Of a stretch of 25,359 nt of DNA, positions 7,562 through 15,619 are shown one piece after another. Numbering within the stretch: the first letter of the stretch is position 1; each line of letters starts with the position of its first letter. Both the position numbers and the translations under genes were made by a program. The notes below the pieces were generated by a model, which saw only the letters and a list, made by a program, of their open reading frames with translations, did no database searches and was not told the DNA's origin. The stretch comes from JAAYZK01 sp964535025 (GTDB lineage: Bacteria > Planctomycetota > Phycisphaerae > SM23-33 > FEN-1343), in assembly GCA_964535025.1 (NCBI GenBank), contig CAZHRW010000123.1:1-25359 (forward strand), in the 5' to 3' direction.

Positions 7562-10500
7562 TTGATCCCGCTGTTGCGCAGAGTGTTGATCGTCTGCCTG
7601 GTCGGTCTCGCGACCTTCTGGCTGCTCCAGGTGGCGTTCACGCGCGATGATGTGGTGCAGACGCATCTGACGCTCACCGCCAAAGGTACCGACGCCGAGG
7701 GCCGTCCGGTCCAGTGGCAGGCCGTCGTCACCGAGACCGGACGGATCAAGCGCGCCGGCCGCCGGATGACGCTGGAGGCGCTGGAGAAGACGCTGCTGGC
7801 CGCCGACGGCACGTTGACGGTCCGGGCCGTCGGCGCCGATCCCGCCGACGGCTGGGAGGCGACCGTCGCCGACGGCAGCATCACGCTGGACGGGGCGGCC
7901 GTCGAGGCGAGCGTCCTGGCCGACCGCCTGAAGCGCACCGCCACGCCGCCGCGGACGAAGGCGGTCACCGTGGCCGACGTGACGGCCAAGGCCGACGCCG
8001 GCGAGCTGCCCAGCCCCACACGCAGCCGCGTGTCGTTCCCGGAGTTCCCCTTCGAAACCGCCTTTCCCGACGACACGTATGAGACGTGCTTTCCCCCCGA
8101 GCTCAAGAGCGAGCCGGCCGACACCATCATCGAGGTCACCGACTTCCACGAAGCGCCCATGCTGGCGCACCTGGACGATCCGGCGCACACGGACCCGAAG
8201 TACCGGGGGTTCTTCCCCGCCTCGCTGCCGCCGGTGGACCAGCGCCTGCCGGTCAACCCGGCGGTGGTGATCGGGCCGGACAGCCCCGGCCGCTACGGCG
8301 GGGTGTGGCGCCGCTGCAACACCAATGCCGGCGATGTGGAGACCAAGCTGGGCTACGAGAGCTTCATCCGGTTCGACCCGGCCGGGCGGATTCAGCCGGC
8401 CCTGGCGTACCGGTGGGAGGTCGAGAAGAACAACACGGTCTACACGTTCTACCTCCGCCAGGGCCACCGCTGGAGCGACGGGGCGCCGTTCACGGCCGAC
8501 GACGTCGAGTGGGTGTGTAACACGCTGATCGGCTCGTCGTACTGGCCGAGCAGCCCGGACTGGATGCGCGAGACCGACGGCCGTGTCCTGCTGTACGCCG
8601 AGGATGTCAAAGACTGGCAGGGGCTGGCCCGGGCGATCCTCGACGAAGCGAACGCCGACGGCCCGTCGTTCGGGCGACGCCTCAAGGACGTGCCCGGCGA
8701 CAAGGACAAGGGGCTGCTCAGCGGCGAGCAACTGCTCGGCCTGCTGCGAGAGGTCGTCGGCGAGAATGACGAGGCTGCCGAAACGCCCCGCGGCGACGTT
8801 CCGGATGAGACGCTGCAGCTCAAAATCGTCGACGCCTTCAACGCGGCGTTCCGCGACCCGACGTTCTTCGACGCAGCGGCCATGGGCGGCGACGACCGCG
8901 ACAGCGAGTTGCGAACGTTGATGGACCAGGGGTACTCGCGGCTGTCGGATAAGCAGCGCGACCGCGCCATCCTCCTGACCAACCGCAACGACCTGTTCCG
9001 CCGGGCCGCGGCGACCCGGGAGGCCGAGGCGCGGGGCGAGACGCCAGGCAACCAACTGGCGGCCAGCGAGTGGGCGCAGTTGAACCTGCTGCTGTTCCGC
9101 CTGCACTATGCCGACGTCGTGCACCGCGCCCGGGTCAAGCGGGTCATCGTGGAAGCCGACTACGCCGACGGCGACGAACCCGGCAAGCCCAGCATCGTCC
9201 GCTTCACCTTCCCCCGCCCCAACTCGATCTTCCTGGCCAAGACGGGCACGTTCATGTTCTACCGGGGTCTGTTCAGCCTGCCGAAGCACTTCACGGCCCA
9301 GTACCACCCCGCCGGCAGCCGGCGGCTGGCGACCACCGATATTCTTGACTGGAAGGAGCTGTTCGACCTGATCCGCCGCCAGGCCGCCTCGAGCGAGCCG
9401 TCGCCGGGCAAGCGGCTCTGGGAACGCCTGGACAACGAGGCGCGGCAGTTAATCGAGCAGGCCAACTTCGCCCTGTCGCTGGACGACCTGTCGAAGGAAG
9501 AGAAAGCGGCCGTCCGCGCGGAGCGGGCGAGGATCGTCGAGGCGCTCAACGCGGTCTTCGAAACCGACGACTTCTTTGCCGCCGAGGCATGGGCGGGCAT
9601 CCCGTGGGACGCGCAGCGCAAGGAAATGGCCGAGGAAGGCCTTTCGACGTTCCGGCGCGACCGCGCCAAGATGGACCTGTTCCGCCAGCGGCTCCGGCGG
9701 GCCGACCTGATGGCCCGCGTGGCCGACGAGGGCCTCGCGAGCCTGTCCGACGAGGAGCGCTTCGACCTCCACGTGAGCCTGTTCCGCGCCGCCTACGACG
9801 AACGGGCGCAGGATAAGGCGCTGGTGGCGACCAACCGCGAGGAGGGGCTCAACGTCGCCGCCCAGAACCATCCCACCAAGTACACCAGTTGGGTCAATCT
9901 CATGCGGGGCCTGGGTAACTACGACCCCGAGGAGAACCCCAATCGGCCCACGCTCCGCCCGTGGCGGCTGGTCTCCGAGCCGATCGACACCACCCAGCTT
10001 GCCGTGCGCAACCCCTACTATTACCGCGTGGACGCCCAGGGCAACCAACTGCCCTACATCGACGTGATCGAGACCAAGGTCGAGCCGGAGAAGTCCAACA
10101 TCCAACTGGCGATGGCCAGCGGCAACGTCGACTTCCAGGTCCGCGGGCTGACGTTCGACCAGTTCACCTATCTCAAGAGCCACGAGGCCCAGGGCGGCTA
10201 CGAGGTCCTGCTGTGGGCCAACGACTACTGCGGGGAGGTCAACTTCTCCCCGCTGCAGAACCACAAGAATGAGGCGCTGGGGAAGGTCTTCCAGGACCCG
10301 CGCTTCCGCCACGCCCTCTCCTCGGGACTGAACCGCCAGGAGATCATCGACGTGGTGTTCGGCGGCCTGGGCGAGCCGGGCCAGTGCGCCCCGCCGGAAG
10401 GGTCCGAGTATTACCACGAGCGCCTGGCGACCGTCTCGGTGGCCTACGACCCCAAGAAGGCCAACCGGCTGCTCGACGAGATGGGGTTAACAGAACGCAA

Positions 10501-11095
10501 CGCCGACGGCGTCCGCCTGCTGCCGGACGGCTCGCCGCTGATCATCAACATCGACGTCAGCGAGGAGTACCCCCTGCCGGCCGTCCAACTGGCCTGCGCG
10601 CATTGGGGGGAGATCGGCATCGACGCCCGCATGAAGGTCCGCACCCAGCAGTTGATCAACCGGATGATCGAGATCGGCATCCTGGACATCAGCCTGCGGA
10701 AGGAAGGCGGCAACTACCGCGCGCCGCTGCAGGCGGGGGCCTTCGCGCCCACGCACCCGGCCGAGTGCGGCCAATGGGGCTCGTGGGTCACGTATCTCCG
10801 CGGCGGCGGGCGCAGCGGCACGCCGCCGCCGGACTATCTCCGCGAGATCGACCGGCTCTGGGAGAACCTGGTGTCGGCGCCCACGGAGCAGAAGAAAATG
10901 GCCGCGTGGGAAGCCCTTGCCGACCGCACCGCCGAGGACCTGCCCGTGATCGGGCTGATGACCTCGCCCGGCAAGGTGGTGTACGTCCGTCGCGGCTTCA
11001 TGAACGTCCCCCGCCTGTCCATGGCCGGCTGGATCGCCCACGAGCCGGGCAACACCTGCCCGGAGTCGTACTTCTTCGCAGAGGAGGAGCGCTAA
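7562..11095 (+). CDS. Oversized family 5 extracellular solute-binding protein of a peptide ABC transporter
   Basis: At 1177 residues this is about twice the usual 550-650 of SBP_bac_5 (DppA/OppA) proteins. The TTG start is supported by AAGGAG eight bases upstream and an immediate hydrophobic segment (about residues 6-27). No lipobox cysteine is seen, so it is probably membrane-anchored. Residues about 30-225 form an N-terminal region I do not recognise. The binding-protein fold begins near residue 232 and includes FYLRQGHRWSDGAPFTADDV, PYYYRVDAQGNQLPYIDVI and, near the C-terminus, the FRHALSSGLNRQEIIDVVFG segment. Two related helical inserts, about 347-520 and 592-748, interrupt the fold. It is the first gene of the operon, with the permease start one base after the TAA. 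The role is ligand capture outside the inner membrane, probably of peptides or other oligomers. Confidence 0.9.
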   Translation: MIPLLRRVLIVCLVGLATFWLLQVAFTRDDVVQTHLTLTAKGTDAEGRPVQWQAVVTETGRIKRAGRRMTLEALEKTLLAADGTLTVRAVGADPADGWEATVADGSITLDGAAVEASVLADRLKRTATPPRTKAVTVADVTAKADAGELPSPTRSRVSFPEFPFETAFPDDTYETCFPPELKSEPADTIIEVTDFHEAPMLAHLDDPAHTDPKYRGFFPASLPPVDQRLPVNPAVVIGPDSPGRYGGVWRRCNTNAGDVETKLGYESFIRFDPAGRIQPALAYRWEVEKNNTVYTFYLRQGHRWSDGAPFTADDVEWVCNTLIGSSYWPSSPDWMRETDGRVLLYAEDVKDWQGLARAILDEANADGPSFGRRLKDVPGDKDKGLLSGEQLLGLLREVVGENDEAAETPRGDVPDETLQLKIVDAFNAAFRDPTFFDAAAMGGDDRDSELRTLMDQGYSRLSDKQRDRAILLTNRNDLFRRAAATREAEARGETPGNQLAASEWAQLNLLLFRLHYADVVHRARVKRVIVEADYADGDEPGKPSIVRFTFPRPNSIFLAKTGTFMFYRGLFSLPKHFTAQYHPAGSRRLATTDILDWKELFDLIRRQAASSEPSPGKRLWERLDNEARQLIEQANFALSLDDLSKEEKAAVRAERARIVEALNAVFETDDFFAAEAWAGIPWDAQRKEMAEEGLSTFRRDRAKMDLFRQRLRRADLMARVADEGLASLSDEERFDLHVSLFRAAYDERAQDKALVATNREEGLNVAAQNHPTKYTSWVNLMRGLGNYDPEENPNRPTLRPWRLVSEPIDTTQLAVRNPYYYRVDAQGNQLPYIDVIETKVEPEKSNIQLAMASGNVDFQVRGLTFDQFTYLKSHEAQGGYEVLLWANDYCGEVNFSPLQNHKNEALGKVFQDPRFRHALSSGLNRQEIIDVVFGGLGEPGQCAPPEGSEYYHERLATVSVAYDPKKANRLLDEMGLTERNADGVRLLPDGSPLIINIDVSEEYPLPAVQLACAHWGEIGIDARMKVRTQQLINRMIEIGILDISLRKEGGNYRAPLQAGAFAPTHPAECGQWGSWVTYLRGGGRSGTPPPDYLREIDRLWENLVSAPTEQKKMAAWEALADRTAEDLPVIGLMTSPGKVVYVRRGFMNVPRLSMAGWIAHEPGNTCPESYFFAEEER
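8600..9121 (+). repeat. Insert copy 1 in the solute-binding protein (residues 347-520)
   Basis: This is a helical segment inserted between the ADDV helix and the following VKRVIVEADY strand of the binding fold. Landmarks are DVKDW (Trp352), IVDAFNAAF (422-430) and LLFRLHYAD (510-518). Each has a counterpart in the same order in the second insert. Detected by reading the protein, not at DNA level. Confidence 0.65.
9335..9805 (+). repeat. Insert copy 2 in the solute-binding protein (residues 592-748)
   Basis: Counterparts of copy 1 appear in order: DILDW (Trp597), IVEALNAVF (658-666) and SLFRAAYDE (739-747). The FF and AEEG/MDQG surroundings also match. The copies differ by about 15 residues in length and are clearly diverged, so the duplication is old. 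Confidence 0.65.
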
Positions 11096-11096
11096 C

Positions 11097-12089
11097 GTGC
11101 TGACACGTTACGTCATCAAACGCCTGCTGATCGCGATCCCGACGCTGCTGATCATCTCGTTCGCGGTCTTCATGATCATCCAACTGCCCCCGGGCAGCTT
11201 CCTCGACGCCAAGATCGAGGCCATGCAGAAGGAAGGCGAGGTCGACTACGCCGAAATCGAGGCGCTTCGCCAGCAGTACCACTTCGACCGACCCCTGATC
11301 GTGCAGTACGGCTACTGGATCGTCGGGTTCGTCCAGGGCAACCTGGGCAAGAGTTTCGACACCGACGCGGAGGTCACGCAGATCCTCCGCGAGCTGCTGC
11401 CGGTGACGGTCGCCATCAGCGTGTTCACGATCCTGTTCACCTGGTCGATCGCCCTGCCGTTCGGCGTCATCGCGGCGGTCAAGAAAAACACCGTGTGGGA
11501 CTACCTGCTGACGTTCATCGGCCTGGCGGCCATGTCGGTGCCGGGGTTCGTCATCGCCCTGGTCTTCCAGGTGGTCATGCAGAAGTTCTGGCCGCACTTC
11601 GACCCGACGGGCCTGATCAGCCGCCAGTACCAAGGGCAGCCTTGGACGCTGGCGAAGTTCGCCGACCTGATCAAGCACCTGTGGGTGCCGGTGTTCATCC
11701 TGGGCGTCGCCGGGACGGCCGGGATGATCCGTATCCTGCGGGCCAACATCATCGACGAGCTCCGCAAGCAGTACGTCCTCTGCGCCCGGGCCCGGGGCGT
11801 CCACCCGGCGCTGGTGGTGGTGAAATACCCCTTCCGCGTGGCGATCAACCCGATGGTCTCGTCGGTCGGCCTGATCCTGCCGCAGCTGATCTCCGGGAGC
11901 ATGATCATCTCGATCGTTCTGGGGCTGCCCACCATGGGCCCGAAGGTCCTGCAGGCGCTCAAAAGCCAGGACACGTACCTGGCCAGCAGCTTCGTGTTCA
12001 TCCAGTGCATCCTGGCGATCGTGGGCATCCTGATCAGCGACATCCTGCTGGCGGTGGTCGATCCGCGGATCAAGTTCGAGAGCAAGTAG
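11097..12089 (+). CDS. DppB/OppB-like ABC transporter permease
   Basis: This 330-residue inner-membrane permease has an N-terminal helix with the conserved family opening (LTRYVIKRLLIAIPTLLIIS). About five more membrane segments follow, among them AISVFTILFTWSIALPFGVIAA, IIDELRKQYVLCARARG-type cytoplasmic segments and a final helix near SSFVFIQCILAIVGIL. The EAA loop is visible as ARARGVHPALVVVKYPFR, which contacts the ATPases. The GTG start at 11097 lies one base after the upstream stop and follows a strong GAGGAGGAG ribosome binding site (11081-11089) located within the end of the binding-protein gene. Length and layout are typical of the first permease in Dpp/Opp operons. Confidence 0.93.
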   Translation: MLTRYVIKRLLIAIPTLLIISFAVFMIIQLPPGSFLDAKIEAMQKEGEVDYAEIEALRQQYHFDRPLIVQYGYWIVGFVQGNLGKSFDTDAEVTQILRELLPVTVAISVFTILFTWSIALPFGVIAAVKKNTVWDYLLTFIGLAAMSVPGFVIALVFQVVMQKFWPHFDPTGLISRQYQGQPWTLAKFADLIKHLWVPVFILGVAGTAGMIRILRANIIDELRKQYVLCARARGVHPALVVVKYPFRVAINPMVSSVGLILPQLISGSMIISIVLGLPTMGPKVLQALKSQDTYLASSFVFIQCILAIVGILISDILLAVVDPRIKFESK

Positions 12090-12095
12090 GCGATT

Positions 12096-13352
12096 ATGAC
12101 CAACGAAACCGAAATCGGACAGTACGGCGACCCGCAGCGCGATCCGGTGGCGCCCAAGCCGACCGACCCGGCCGAGACGGCGCCGGTGCCCATGCCTGCC
12201 GAGCCCTCGGACAAGGTCGCCTTCTACGAAGCGTCCATGCGGCAGCTCATGTGGCGGCGGTTCAGCAAGCACAAGGTGGCGCTGTGGTGCCTGCACATCG
12301 TCATCGTGCTGTATATCCTCTGCCTCAGCGCGCCGTTCTTCGCCCCCCACCACCCCACGCGGATCCACAGCCAGTGGGTCAATCAGCCGCCGGTGGTGCT
12401 GCGGTTCGGCTTCGTCGAGGGCCACACGCTGCCGCGACTGTACTTTCACCCGTACATCATGGAACGCCACCCGGTCACCCTGGCCGAATTGTACCAGGTC
12501 GACCGGGACACCCGCGTGCCGGTGCGCTTCTTCGTCTCCGGCCGCGAGTGGAAGTTCCTGTGGGTGATCCCGACACGGCTGCACTTTTTCGGCAGCGACT
12601 ACGTCCCGCCGGATCTGCTCGCCGAGCAGGGCCGCGACGATGCCGAGCAGGCGGCCCCGCCGCTGTTTCCGCTGGGCACCGGGCAGTTGGGCCAGTGCGT
12701 GCTCAGCCGCATCCTGTACGGCGGGCGGATCAGTCTGCTGCTGGGCCTGACGGGCGTGTTCATCACGTTCTTCCTGGGCATTCTGCTGGGCGGCATTTCC
12801 GGCTACTACGGCGGGAAGATCGACATGCTCATCCAGCGCCTGGCCGAGATGCTCCAGAGCGTCCCGAAGATCCCCCTGTGGCTGGCCCTGGCGGCGGCGA
12901 TCCCGAAGCACTGGACAAGCCTGCAGGTGTACTTCGGCATGACGCTGATCCTCGCGTGCATGGGCTGGACCGGTATGTGCCGGACCGTCCGAGGCAAGCT
13001 GCTGGCGCTGCGGGAGGAGGACTACGCCCGGGCGGCGCTGATTGCCGGGGCGTCGGAGCGGCGGGTGATCTTCACCCACCTGATCCCCAACTTCTTCAGC
13101 CACATTATCGCCTCGCTGACCCTCGCCGTGCCGCACATGATCCTGGCCGAAACCTCGCTGAGCTTCCTCGGCCTGGGCCTGCGACCGCCGATGGTCAGTT
13201 GGGGCGTCCTGCTCCAGGAAGCCCGCGATCCCGGCGCCGTGATCGGCCAGCCCTGGCTGCTGACGCCCGCCCTGGCGGTCGTGATTACCGTGCTGGCGTT
13301 GAACTTCACCGGCGAAGGCCTGCGTGACGCGGCCGACCCCTATTCCACGTAA
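12096..13352 (+). CDS. DppC/OppC-like ABC transporter permease
   Basis: This 418-residue second permease is longer than the usual 280-310. Residues 1-50 form a polar cytoplasmic tail. The first membrane helix is at about 60-80 (ALWCLHIVIVLYILCLSAPF). A periplasmic stretch of about 120 residues follows before the core helices, which begin near LLLGLTGVFITFFLGILLGG. The EAA loop is ARAALIAGASERRVIFTHLI. The family motif SLSFLGLGLRPPMVSWG near the C-terminus confirms the OppC/DppC class. The long periplasmic loop recalls the YejE-type extended permeases and may suit the enlarged binding protein. It starts 6 bases after the preceding stop, and no strong Shine-Dalgarno is seen. Confidence 0.92.
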   Translation: MTNETEIGQYGDPQRDPVAPKPTDPAETAPVPMPAEPSDKVAFYEASMRQLMWRRFSKHKVALWCLHIVIVLYILCLSAPFFAPHHPTRIHSQWVNQPPVVLRFGFVEGHTLPRLYFHPYIMERHPVTLAELYQVDRDTRVPVRFFVSGREWKFLWVIPTRLHFFGSDYVPPDLLAEQGRDDAEQAAPPLFPLGTGQLGQCVLSRILYGGRISLLLGLTGVFITFFLGILLGGISGYYGGKIDMLIQRLAEMLQSVPKIPLWLALAAAIPKHWTSLQVYFGMTLILACMGWTGMCRTVRGKLLALREEDYARAALIAGASERRVIFTHLIPNFFSHIIASLTLAVPHMILAETSLSFLGLGLRPPMVSWGVLLQEARDPGAVIGQPWLLTPALAVVITVLALNFTGEGLRDAADPYST

Positions 13353-13361
13353 GCGCATGTT

Positions 13362-14402
13362 ATGAGCGAACACACCGACGACAGAGAACGTGATGTGGTC
13401 CTGGAATTGCGGGATGTCCACGTCGACTATCCCCTCGACGAAGGGCTCGTCCAGGCGGTCCGCGGCGCCAGCTACAAGGTCTACCGCGACGAGACGCTCG
13501 CCCTGGTCGGCGAGAGCGGCTGCGGCAAGAGCCAGAGCAGCTATGCGGCGATCGGGCTGATCCAGCCGCCGGGCCAGACCCGCGGGCAGATCCTCTTCCA
13601 CGACCCCCGCAACAACGGCCACGACCGGCCGGTCGACCTGCTGACCCTCGAACGCAACAGCCGCGAGATGCGCTCCATCCGCGGCGGGCGGATCTCGATG
13701 GTCTTCCAGGAGCCCATGACGGCCCTCAGCCCCGTCCACCGGATCGGCACCCAGATCGACGAAGTGCTCCGCCTGCACACCGACCTGGACAAGGAGGCCC
13801 GCTTCAAACGGGCCTGCGAGCTGCTCACCCAGGTCGGGATCCCCGACGCCGACCAGCGCTACCGCCAGTACAGCTTCGAGTTCTCCGGCGGCATGCGCCA
13901 GCGGATCATGATCGCCATCGCCCTGGCGTGCCACCCGGCGCTGCTGTTCGCCGACGAGCCGACCACGGGCCTGGACGTGACCATCCAGGCGCAGATCCTC
14001 GACCTGATCGCCGACCTGCAGAAGCAGACCAAGATGGCCGTCGTGCTGATCACCCACGACCTGGCCGTGGTCGCCGAGAACGCCGACCGGGTGGCGGTGA
14101 TGTACCTGGGGCGAATCGTCGAGCTGGCCGACGTCAAGACGATCTTCCTGTCGCCCAAGCACCCTTACACCGTCGCGCTGATGCGCTCGGTGCTCGGGTC
14201 GCCGCTGGCCGAGGACGGACGGCTGCAGACGATCAGGGGCACCGTCCCCGGCCCCCTGGAAGACGTGCCGGGCTGCCCGTTCCACCCGCGCTGCGAGAGG
14301 TTCATCCGGGGCGTCTGCGACGTCCGGATGCCGGAATTCAAACCGATCGACGACAAGACCACCGTCGCCTGTCACCTGTACAACGACGACGCCGGAGAGT
14401 GA
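13362..14402 (+). CDS. DppD/OppD-like ABC transporter ATP-binding protein
   Basis: This 346-residue ATPase has Walker A GESGCGKS (50-57), signature FSGGMRQR (174-181), Walker B LLFADEP (194-200) and the switch histidine His232 in THD. A C-terminal oligopeptide-transporter extension contains SPKHPYTVALM and a cysteine set (305, 311, 319, 337) within GCPFHPRCERF and beyond. Comparable cysteines in related peptide-transporter ATPases can bind an iron-sulfur cluster, and applying that here is inference. It energises peptide uptake together with the next gene. It starts 9 bases after the permease stop and ends in a 4-base context shared with a possible GTG start of the next gene. Confidence 0.94.
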   Translation: MSEHTDDRERDVVLELRDVHVDYPLDEGLVQAVRGASYKVYRDETLALVGESGCGKSQSSYAAIGLIQPPGQTRGQILFHDPRNNGHDRPVDLLTLERNSREMRSIRGGRISMVFQEPMTALSPVHRIGTQIDEVLRLHTDLDKEARFKRACELLTQVGIPDADQRYRQYSFEFSGGMRQRIMIAIALACHPALLFADEPTTGLDVTIQAQILDLIADLQKQTKMAVVLITHDLAVVAENADRVAVMYLGRIVELADVKTIFLSPKHPYTVALMRSVLGSPLAEDGRLQTIRGTVPGPLEDVPGCPFHPRCERFIRGVCDVRMPEFKPIDDKTTVACHLYNDDAGE

Positions 14403-14410
14403 ACACCGCC

Positions 14411-15421
14411 ATGGCTCCATTGCTGGACGTGAACAACCTGCGTGTCTGGTTCCCCAAGACCCGAACGTTCTTCGGCAAGGTCACCCGCTGGATCAAGGCG
14501 GTCGACGACGTATCGTTCACCATCCACCGCGGCGAGACGCTCGCCCTGGTCGGTGAGAGCGGCTCGGGCAAAACGACGACGGGCCTGGCGGTCCTGCGGG
14601 CGCTGAGCCCCCGCGAAGGGTCGATCCGCTTCTGCCCCGAGGGCAAGCATACGTACGAGCTGGTGGGGATGACGCAGCCGGAAATCCGCCCGCTGCGCCG
14701 CCACATGCAGATGATCTTCCAGGACCCCTTCAGCTCGCTGAACCCGCGGATGACGGTCCGTCGGATCGTCGCCGAGCCCCTGGTCGTCAACAAGCGCGGC
14801 AGCAAGGCCGAGCAGGAAAAGCAGGTCCGCGACCTGCTGGAGGAGGCCGGGCTGTCCAAGCACTTCCTCAACCGTTACCCGCACGCCTTCAGCGGCGGCC
14901 AGCGGCAGCGGATCGTGATCGCCCGGGCGTTGGCGCTCAACCCGTCGCTGATCGTCTGCGACGAGCCGGTCAGCGCGCTGGATGTGTCGGTCCAGGCCCA
15001 GATCCTCAACCTGATGCGGGACCTCAAGCAGCGCTACGACCTGGCGTACATCTTCATCGCCCACGACCTGGAGGTGGTCCGCCACATCGCCGACCGCGTC
15101 GCCGTCATGTACGCCGGCCGCCTCGTCGAGCAGGGACCGAAGGCCAAGGTGTTCGACAACCCCCTGCACCCCTACACCCGCTCGCTGCTGGCCACCAGCC
15201 CCAAGCCCGATCCGACGGGCGAGAAGTCCTACCGCACCCTGCACGGGGAGGTGCCCGACCCGTCGAATCTTCCCAGCGGCTGCGTGTTCCACCCGCGCTG
15301 CCCCGAGGCGATGGAGTGCTGCTCGACGATCATCCCCGCCCAGTCGGAAGTGGACGAGCGGCGGGGGCGGGGCCTGCTGTACGAAGAGCAATTCAAGGAC
15401 AGCCCGAAGCTGAAACGCTAG
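14411..15421 (+). CDS. DppF/OppF-like ABC transporter ATP-binding protein
   Basis: This 336-residue second ATPase has Walker A GESGSGKT (48-55), signature SGGQRQR (161-167), Walker B IVCDEP (181-186) and switch histidine His218 in AHD. The Q-loop segment FQDPFSSLNPRMTV is characteristic of DppF/OppF. The C-terminal extension has NPLHPYTRSLL and cysteines 291, 297, 303 and 304. I chose the ATG at 14411 because GGAGAG (14394-14399) lies 11 bases upstream. A GTG at 14399 overlapping the previous stop is the alternative and would add four residues. It is the last gene of the operon, followed by a hairpin terminator. Confidence 0.93.
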   Translation: MAPLLDVNNLRVWFPKTRTFFGKVTRWIKAVDDVSFTIHRGETLALVGESGSGKTTTGLAVLRALSPREGSIRFCPEGKHTYELVGMTQPEIRPLRRHMQMIFQDPFSSLNPRMTVRRIVAEPLVVNKRGSKAEQEKQVRDLLEEAGLSKHFLNRYPHAFSGGQRQRIVIARALALNPSLIVCDEPVSALDVSVQAQILNLMRDLKQRYDLAYIFIAHDLEVVRHIADRVAVMYAGRLVEQGPKAKVFDNPLHPYTRSLLATSPKPDPTGEKSYRTLHGEVPDPSNLPSGCVFHPRCPEAMECCSTIIPAQSEVDERRGRGLLYEEQFKDSPKLKR

Positions 15422-15430
15422 CCGCGCCAC

Positions 15431-15470
15431 CGGCCCCGAGGCGCGCCCCTCGGCGCTCGCGGGGCCGTTT
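15431..15470 (+). terminator. Hairpin terminator after the transporter operon
   Basis: CGGCCCCG (15431-15438) pairs with CGGGGCCG (15460-15467) around a GC-rich loop and is followed directly by TTT. The T-tract is short, so it may be only partly efficient. Confidence 0.6.
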
Positions 15471-15486
15471 CATGCGCCGATTCCGC

Positions 15487-15514
15487 TTGACAGATCCCCA
15501 AAGTGCCATAATAT
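15487..15514 (+). promoter_or_regulatory. Sigma70-like promoter of the dockerin-tailed protein
   Basis: A perfect TTGACA (15487-15492) and TAATAT (15509-15514) are spaced by 16 bases in a locally AT-richer patch. The leader would be about 100 bases. Confidence 0.6.
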
Positions 15515-15619
15515 CGAGGGTGCGAGTCAAACGTTTTAGCCGCGGCGTGACAGGCCTTCACTTCTTCGTGCGCCGTCGGCATGGCACATCATGACCTGGT
15601 ATCGGTGGAGGACAAGCAA

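Noticed and set aside
7433..9307. Minus-strand open frame of about 620 codons opposite the binding-protein gene
   Set aside because: Shadow of the solute-binding protein frame; no domain and atypical composition.
10998..14420. Long minus-strand open frame (over 1100 codons) opposite the permease and ATPase genes
   Set aside because: The opposite strand encodes clear DppB, DppC and DppD homologs. The frame is His/Asp/Arg-rich and featureless.
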